This document shows positions 4,705 through 8,061 of a DNA stretch of 8,061 nt, piece after piece. The notes below the pieces were generated by a model. The model was not told the origin of the DNA. It did no database searches and was given only the letters and a program-made list of their open reading frames with translations. The DNA is taken from the NCBI GenBank assembly GCA_003492055.1, contig DMZE01000275.1, forward strand, positions 1 to 8,061. The letters run 5' to 3'. A program made the position numbers and the translations under genes. Each line of letters opens with the position of its first letter. The stretch's first letter is position 1. Source of the stretch: Cellvibrionales bacterium (GTDB taxonomy: Bacteria > Pseudomonadota > Gammaproteobacteria > Pseudomonadales > UBA7434).

Positions 4705-6513
4705 ATGTCAGCAGTTAATGTGGAATCGGTCGATGGCGCCGAATCAAAAAATGAAACGGCTGCGGCCCCCAAAAAACTCTCCTCTCTTTTTCATCTTCTT
4801 AGTTATTTAAAGCCTTATAAATGGCGCTGGATTACTGCGATGGCAGCATTGCTGTTTACGGCGTCGCTGACCTTATTAATGGGGCAAGGAGTTAAGTTAT
4901 TAATTGATAGCGGATTTGGTGAGGGTTCTTTAGCGCTGCTTAATCAAGCGGTCTTGGTGCTTTTGGCGCTGGCCTTTTTAATGTCGCTAGGCACATTTAC
5001 ACGTTTTTATTTAGTGTCATGGCTGGGTGAGCGTGTGAGTGCCGATATACGCACTGCCGTTTTTAATCATATCGTTAACCTGCATCCCAGTTATTTTGAA
5101 ACTAACCGCAGCGGTGAAATCACCTCTCGGCTGACTACCGACACTACGCTTTTGCAAACCATTATTGGCAGTTCTTTCTCTTTGGCATTGCGGAGCTCAC
5201 TGACGACAGTGGGCGCTTTAATTATGCTGTTTATTACTAATGCTAAGTTAATGATAATTGTCGTTGGCTGTGTGCCGTTGGTGATGCTGCCTATGTTGTT
5301 TTATGGCAAAAAAGTAAAACGGTTATCTCGTGCTAGCCAAGATTCGATTGCCAATGTAGGCAGCTATGCCGGTGAAATCATCCAGAATATTAAAGCGGTA
5401 CAAAGCTATACACAAGAACAGCAAGAGAAGAAGGTGTTTGGCTCACATGTTGAAGAGGCTTTTGGTATAGCGAAAAGTCGCGTGACACAGCGTGCGTTTT
5501 TGATGTCTGCCGTTATTTTGATGGTGTTTTCCGCGCTATCGGTTATGTTGTGGGTAGGCGGTAGCGATGTGATTAATGGGTCAATGACGGCCGGTGATCT
5601 CGCGGCCTTTATCTTTTATGCCCTTATGGTTGCCATGGGCGTGGCAACGGTGTCAGAAGTGTTTGGTGATTTACAACGTGCGGCTGGTGCAACCGAACGC
5701 TTGGTTGAGCTACTACAAGTTAAAAGTCTTATCGCCGAGCCCTTAATAGCGGCAGATGCAAAATCCTTACCGGCTGAGTTGGCCTTTAAGCAGGTAAGTT
5801 TTAATTATCCTTCTAGGCCTGATGAGCCGGCCTTGAAATCGTTCTCTTTAGTATTGCCAGAAGGTCAATGCCTTGCGTTAGTGGGGCCATCGGGTGCGGG
5901 TAAATCAACGGTGTTTGAGTTAATACAACGCTTTTATGATCCACAGTCTGGCCTGGTAACGCTAGGCAATAAAGATATTCGTGAGCTGAGTCCACAGGCG
6001 CTTCGTCAGCAGTTGGCCGTGGTTGCCCAGCAGCCAACATTATTTACTACTGATGTTGCCAGTAATATTCGTTACGGTCGGCCCGATGCTACAGACGAAG
6101 AGGTAATAGAGGCAGCCAAAGCGGCTTATGCGCATGAGTTTATTAGTCAGCTTCCTAATGGGTATAATAGCTTTTTAGGTGAGCAGGGTGTGCGTTTATC
6201 AGGTGGGCAAAAGCAGCGTATCGCTATAGCGCGTGCCATATTAAAAGATCCGCGTATTTTAATGTTAGACGAAGCGACCAGCGCGTTAGATACTGAAAGT
6301 GAGTTTAAGGTTCAGAAAGCGCTAGAGCGGCTAATGGAAAATCGCACTACGTTAATTATTGCTCATCGACTCTCAACTATTTTGCATGCTGATACCATTG
6401 CGGTGTTAGATCATGGCGAGTTAGTCGCTCAAGGGGCTCACGAACACTTGTTAAAAGAATCTGCTCTATATGCTAAATTGGCTAGCTATCAGTTTAAAGA
6501 GCAGTCGGCTTAA
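4705..6513 (+). CDS. Half-size ABC exporter, fused membrane and ATPase domains (MsbA-related)
   Basis: A 602-residue protein with an N-terminal type IV exporter membrane domain of about six helices (roughly 40-62, 80-105, 157-178, 182-200, 262-285, 295-318) and a C-terminal ATPase domain. All ATPase motifs are intact: A-loop Tyr368, Walker A GPSGAGKST (394-402, Lys400), Q-loop Gln442, signature LSGGQ (498-502), Walker B ILMLDE with catalytic Glu523, D-loop SALD and H-loop His554. It should act as a homodimer in the inner membrane, exporting an amphipathic or lipid-like substrate; the substrate cannot be read from sequence. It is not followed by lpxK as true msbA often is, so I give no symbol. 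The first 25 residues are a polar Ala-rich extension. AGAG at 4694-4697 is a modest ribosome site. sbcB follows after 36 bases, possibly co-transcribed. Confidence 0.93.
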   Translation: MSAVNVESVDGAESKNETAAAPKKLSSLFHLLSYLKPYKWRWITAMAALLFTASLTLLMGQGVKLLIDSGFGEGSLALLNQAVLVLLALAFLMSLGTFTRFYLVSWLGERVSADIRTAVFNHIVNLHPSYFETNRSGEITSRLTTDTTLLQTIIGSSFSLALRSSLTTVGALIMLFITNAKLMIIVVGCVPLVMLPMLFYGKKVKRLSRASQDSIANVGSYAGEIIQNIKAVQSYTQEQQEKKVFGSHVEEAFGIAKSRVTQRAFLMSAVILMVFSALSVMLWVGGSDVINGSMTAGDLAAFIFYALMVAMGVATVSEVFGDLQRAAGATERLVELLQVKSLIAEPLIAADAKSLPAELAFKQVSFNYPSRPDEPALKSFSLVLPEGQCLALVGPSGAGKSTVFELIQRFYDPQSGLVTLGNKDIRELSPQALRQQLAVVAQQPTLFTTDVASNIRYGRPDATDEEVIEAAKAAYAHEFISQLPNGYNSFLGEQGVRLSGGQKQRIAIARAILKDPRILMLDEATSALDTESEFKVQKALERLMENRTTLIIAHRLSTILHADTIAVLDHGELVAQGAHEHLLKESALYAKLASYQFKEQSA

Positions 6514-6537
6514 TTGTTATTGTTATTGTTATTGCTA
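6514..6537 (+). repeat. Hexanucleotide repeat TTGTTA x4 between exporter and sbcB
   Basis: Three perfect TTGTTA units and one TTGCTA begin directly after the exporter stop codon and end 12 bases before the sbcB ATG at 6550. Copy-number change would alter the intergenic spacing but not a reading frame. Confidence 0.85.
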
Positions 6538-6549
6538 AGATCGTTTTAA

Positions 6550-8019
6550 ATGAGTTTGGATATCGAGGGTTTAATGGATACTTTATATTGGCATGATTAC
6601 GAAACATGGGGCATTAACCCTGCCGAAGATATGCCTTCGCAGTTTGCAGGCGTGCGAACTGACAATGATTTTAATATTGTTGGCGAGCCCTTAAATATTT
6701 TATGTCGTCCAGCACTTGATGTTATACCTCATGCTGAGGCCTGTTTAGTCACCGGTATGACGCCGCAGCAAGTTGATCAGCAAGGGGTGAGTGAGCGAGA
6801 TTTTTTTGCGGCTATTCACGCTGAGTTGGCCCAGCCTAATACCTGTAGTGTCGGTTATAACAGTTTGCGCTTTGATGATGAAGTAACGCGCTATGGCTTA
6901 TACCGAAATTTTTATGATCCCTATGGCCGTGAATGGCAAAATGGCAATACCCGCTGGGATATCATTGATATGTTACGCCTTTGCTATGCCGTTAGGCCTG
7001 AGGGCATTAACTGGCCGCAGCGTGATGATGGCGTAGTGAGTTTTCGGTTAGAGCAATTAACTGAGGCTAACGGTTTGTCGCATGAGGCGGCGCATGATGC
7101 GCTCTCAGACGTCTATGCGACCATTGCTGTGGCTAAATTAATTAAAGATACCCATCCCCAGCTATTTGATCATGTGTTTTCTCTGCGTCAAAAGCAGAAG
7201 GCGCAAGAGGCACTAGCACTGGGTAGTGGCAAGCCCGTACTGCATATTTCCTCTCGGTTTGGTTCTGAATTTTGCTGTGGTTCATTGGTGCTGCCCATTG
7301 CGCAGCATCCTAAAAACAAAAATGAAATTATCTGTGTGGATTTACGCTATTCACCTAAACCCTTATTTGACTTAGATGCTCAGCAAATTGCTGATTTATT
7401 ATTTACGCGCGTTGCTGATTTACCTGCAGGTATTGATCGCATTCCCCTTAAATCCATTCATATCAATCGCTGTCCTATCGTCTTAACCCCTAAGTTGGTG
7501 GATGATAAAGTGGCTGCGCGTTTATCTTTAGATTGGCCAAGCTGTGAGGCACATCGAAAGCAGTTATTAGCTTTTTCAGGTTTAGCCAAAAAATTGCAAG
7601 CGGTTGTAACCGCCAATGCATTCGATAACAGTGACCGTGATGCCGAGGCGCTGCTATATGATGGTTTTATTCCAAACAGGGATAAACCATTAATGCAGAA
7701 AATACCTACTGCTGATGCGGCGACATTGGCCGGCAGTGTTTTTCCTTTTGAGGATGCGCGGCTACCCGATTTATTGTTTCGTTACAGAGCGCGTAATTTT
7801 CCTGATAGTTTAACGGCCGATGAACGCGAAGAATGGCTGCATTTCTGTCGCGATAAATGTTTGTCGAGTGAGTCAGGCAGCTTAGATGATATGAGTCGAT
7901 TAGATAAAGAGTTAGAAAATATCGATTCGCTTTTAATCAGTAAACCTGAGAGCAGTGATGTGCTTAATGATTTGGCTGATTTTCTTAAACAGAAAAAAAA
8001 GTTGTTGGCGGGTGGCTAG
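6550..8019 (+). CDS. sbcB: Exodeoxyribonuclease I (3'-5' ssDNA exonuclease)
   Basis: A 489-residue protein close to the E. coli enzyme in length (475) and in motif order. It degrades single-stranded DNA 3' to 5' and acts in recombination and mismatch repair in the cytoplasm. The DEDDh exonuclease domain shows Asp16/Glu18 in WHDYETWG, Asp109 in RFDDEVTR, and His182 with Asp187 in AHDALSDVYAT. Family stretches RNFYDPY, RPEGINWP and SFRLEQLT are clear, and RYRARNFP and DGFIPNRD lie in the C-terminal helical domain. The start is uncertain. ATG 6550 gives a leader of the same length as E. coli but has a poor ribosome site; ATG 6574 (Met9) has GAGGG just upstream and a Pseudomonas-like short N-terminus. 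The C-terminus is complete, ending KKKLLAGG. Confidence 0.96.
   Translation: MSLDIEGLMDTLYWHDYETWGINPAEDMPSQFAGVRTDNDFNIVGEPLNILCRPALDVIPHAEACLVTGMTPQQVDQQGVSERDFFAAIHAELAQPNTCSVGYNSLRFDDEVTRYGLYRNFYDPYGREWQNGNTRWDIIDMLRLCYAVRPEGINWPQRDDGVVSFRLEQLTEANGLSHEAAHDALSDVYATIAVAKLIKDTHPQLFDHVFSLRQKQKAQEALALGSGKPVLHISSRFGSEFCCGSLVLPIAQHPKNKNEIICVDLRYSPKPLFDLDAQQIADLLFTRVADLPAGIDRIPLKSIHINRCPIVLTPKLVDDKVAARLSLDWPSCEAHRKQLLAFSGLAKKLQAVVTANAFDNSDRDAEALLYDGFIPNRDKPLMQKIPTADAATLAGSVFPFEDARLPDLLFRYRARNFPDSLTADEREEWLHFCRDKCLSSESGSLDDMSRLDKELENIDSLLISKPESSDVLNDLADFLKQKKKLLAGG
6565..6569 (+). promoter_or_regulatory. Possible ribosome-binding site for an alternative sbcB start at 6574
   Basis: GAGGG lies 4 bases before ATG 6574, slightly closer than usual. 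It is a better match than anything upstream of ATG 6550, where only a weak AAGA is seen. Confidence 0.35.
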
Positions 8020-8061
8020 ATAAACAGATAAACGATGGCTAAACGATAGCTAAACGATAGC
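8015..8061 (+). repeat. 11-bp tandem repeat at the right edge, running out of the window
   Basis: Units GATGGCTAAAC (8034-8044), GATAGCTAAAC (8045-8055) and a partial GATAGC (8056-8061) are cut by the edge. Degenerate forms, GCTAGATAAAC at 8015-8025 and AGATAAAC at 8026-8033, precede them, so the array starts at the sbcB stop codon itself. The full extent is unknown. Confidence 0.8.

Noticed and set aside
5813..6040. - strand frame inside the ABC exporter ATPase domain
   Set aside because: It is antisense to Walker A and Q-loop coding; no independent support.
4705..6513. Calling the exporter msbA (lipid A flippase)
   Set aside because: The motifs are shared by all type IV exporters, and the downstream gene is sbcB, not lpxK; substrate not determinable.

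Overview
The window reads as chromosomal DNA of an AT-rich gammaproteobacterium. This is inferred from the closest relatives I can recognise: an ExoI/SbcB of the E. coli and Pseudomonas type, an H-NOX/histidine-kinase pair as in Shewanella, Vibrio and Pseudoalteromonas, and a small membrane protein of a type seen in gammaproteobacteria. A marine origin is only a guess. All genes lie on the + strand.

Left part (2-3593): a nitric-oxide-type signalling cluster. It has the C-terminal part of a soluble histidine kinase that enters from outside the window, an H-NOX haem sensor (hnoX), a second soluble histidine kinase overlapping hnoX by 8 bases (hnoK-like), and two stand-alone receiver (REC) proteins one base apart. 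From the family, NO binding to H-NOX would control autophosphorylation of the overlapping kinase, and phosphate would pass to the receivers. No DNA-binding, EAL, GGDEF or HD-GYP output domain is encoded here, so the output must lie elsewhere or act by protein contact. The H-NOX has Lys where the family normally has the Arg of the YxSxR haem-propionate motif.

Middle (3594-4600): a 387-base non-coding stretch holding a weak hairpin, a decaying 12-bp tandem repeat array and a 10-bp inverted repeat whose right arm covers the ribosome-binding region of the next gene. That gene encodes a small protein with two membrane segments and unknown function. A strong 12-bp-stem intrinsic terminator follows it.

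Right part (4705-8061): a half-size ABC exporter of the MsbA-related type with a complete ATPase domain, then exodeoxyribonuclease I (sbcB) 36 bases downstream. The gap between them holds a hexanucleotide repeat. An 11-bp tandem repeat starts at the end of sbcB and runs off the right edge.

An overall oddity is the number of short tandem arrays in 8 kb: 15 bp in frame inside the first kinase, 18 bp at peptide level just after it, 12 bp, 6 bp and 11 bp between genes. The best candidates for something new are the output-less H-NOX relay with two kinases and two receivers, the in-frame pentapeptide array leading to a kinase H-box, and the repeat/inverted-repeat leader of the membrane protein.
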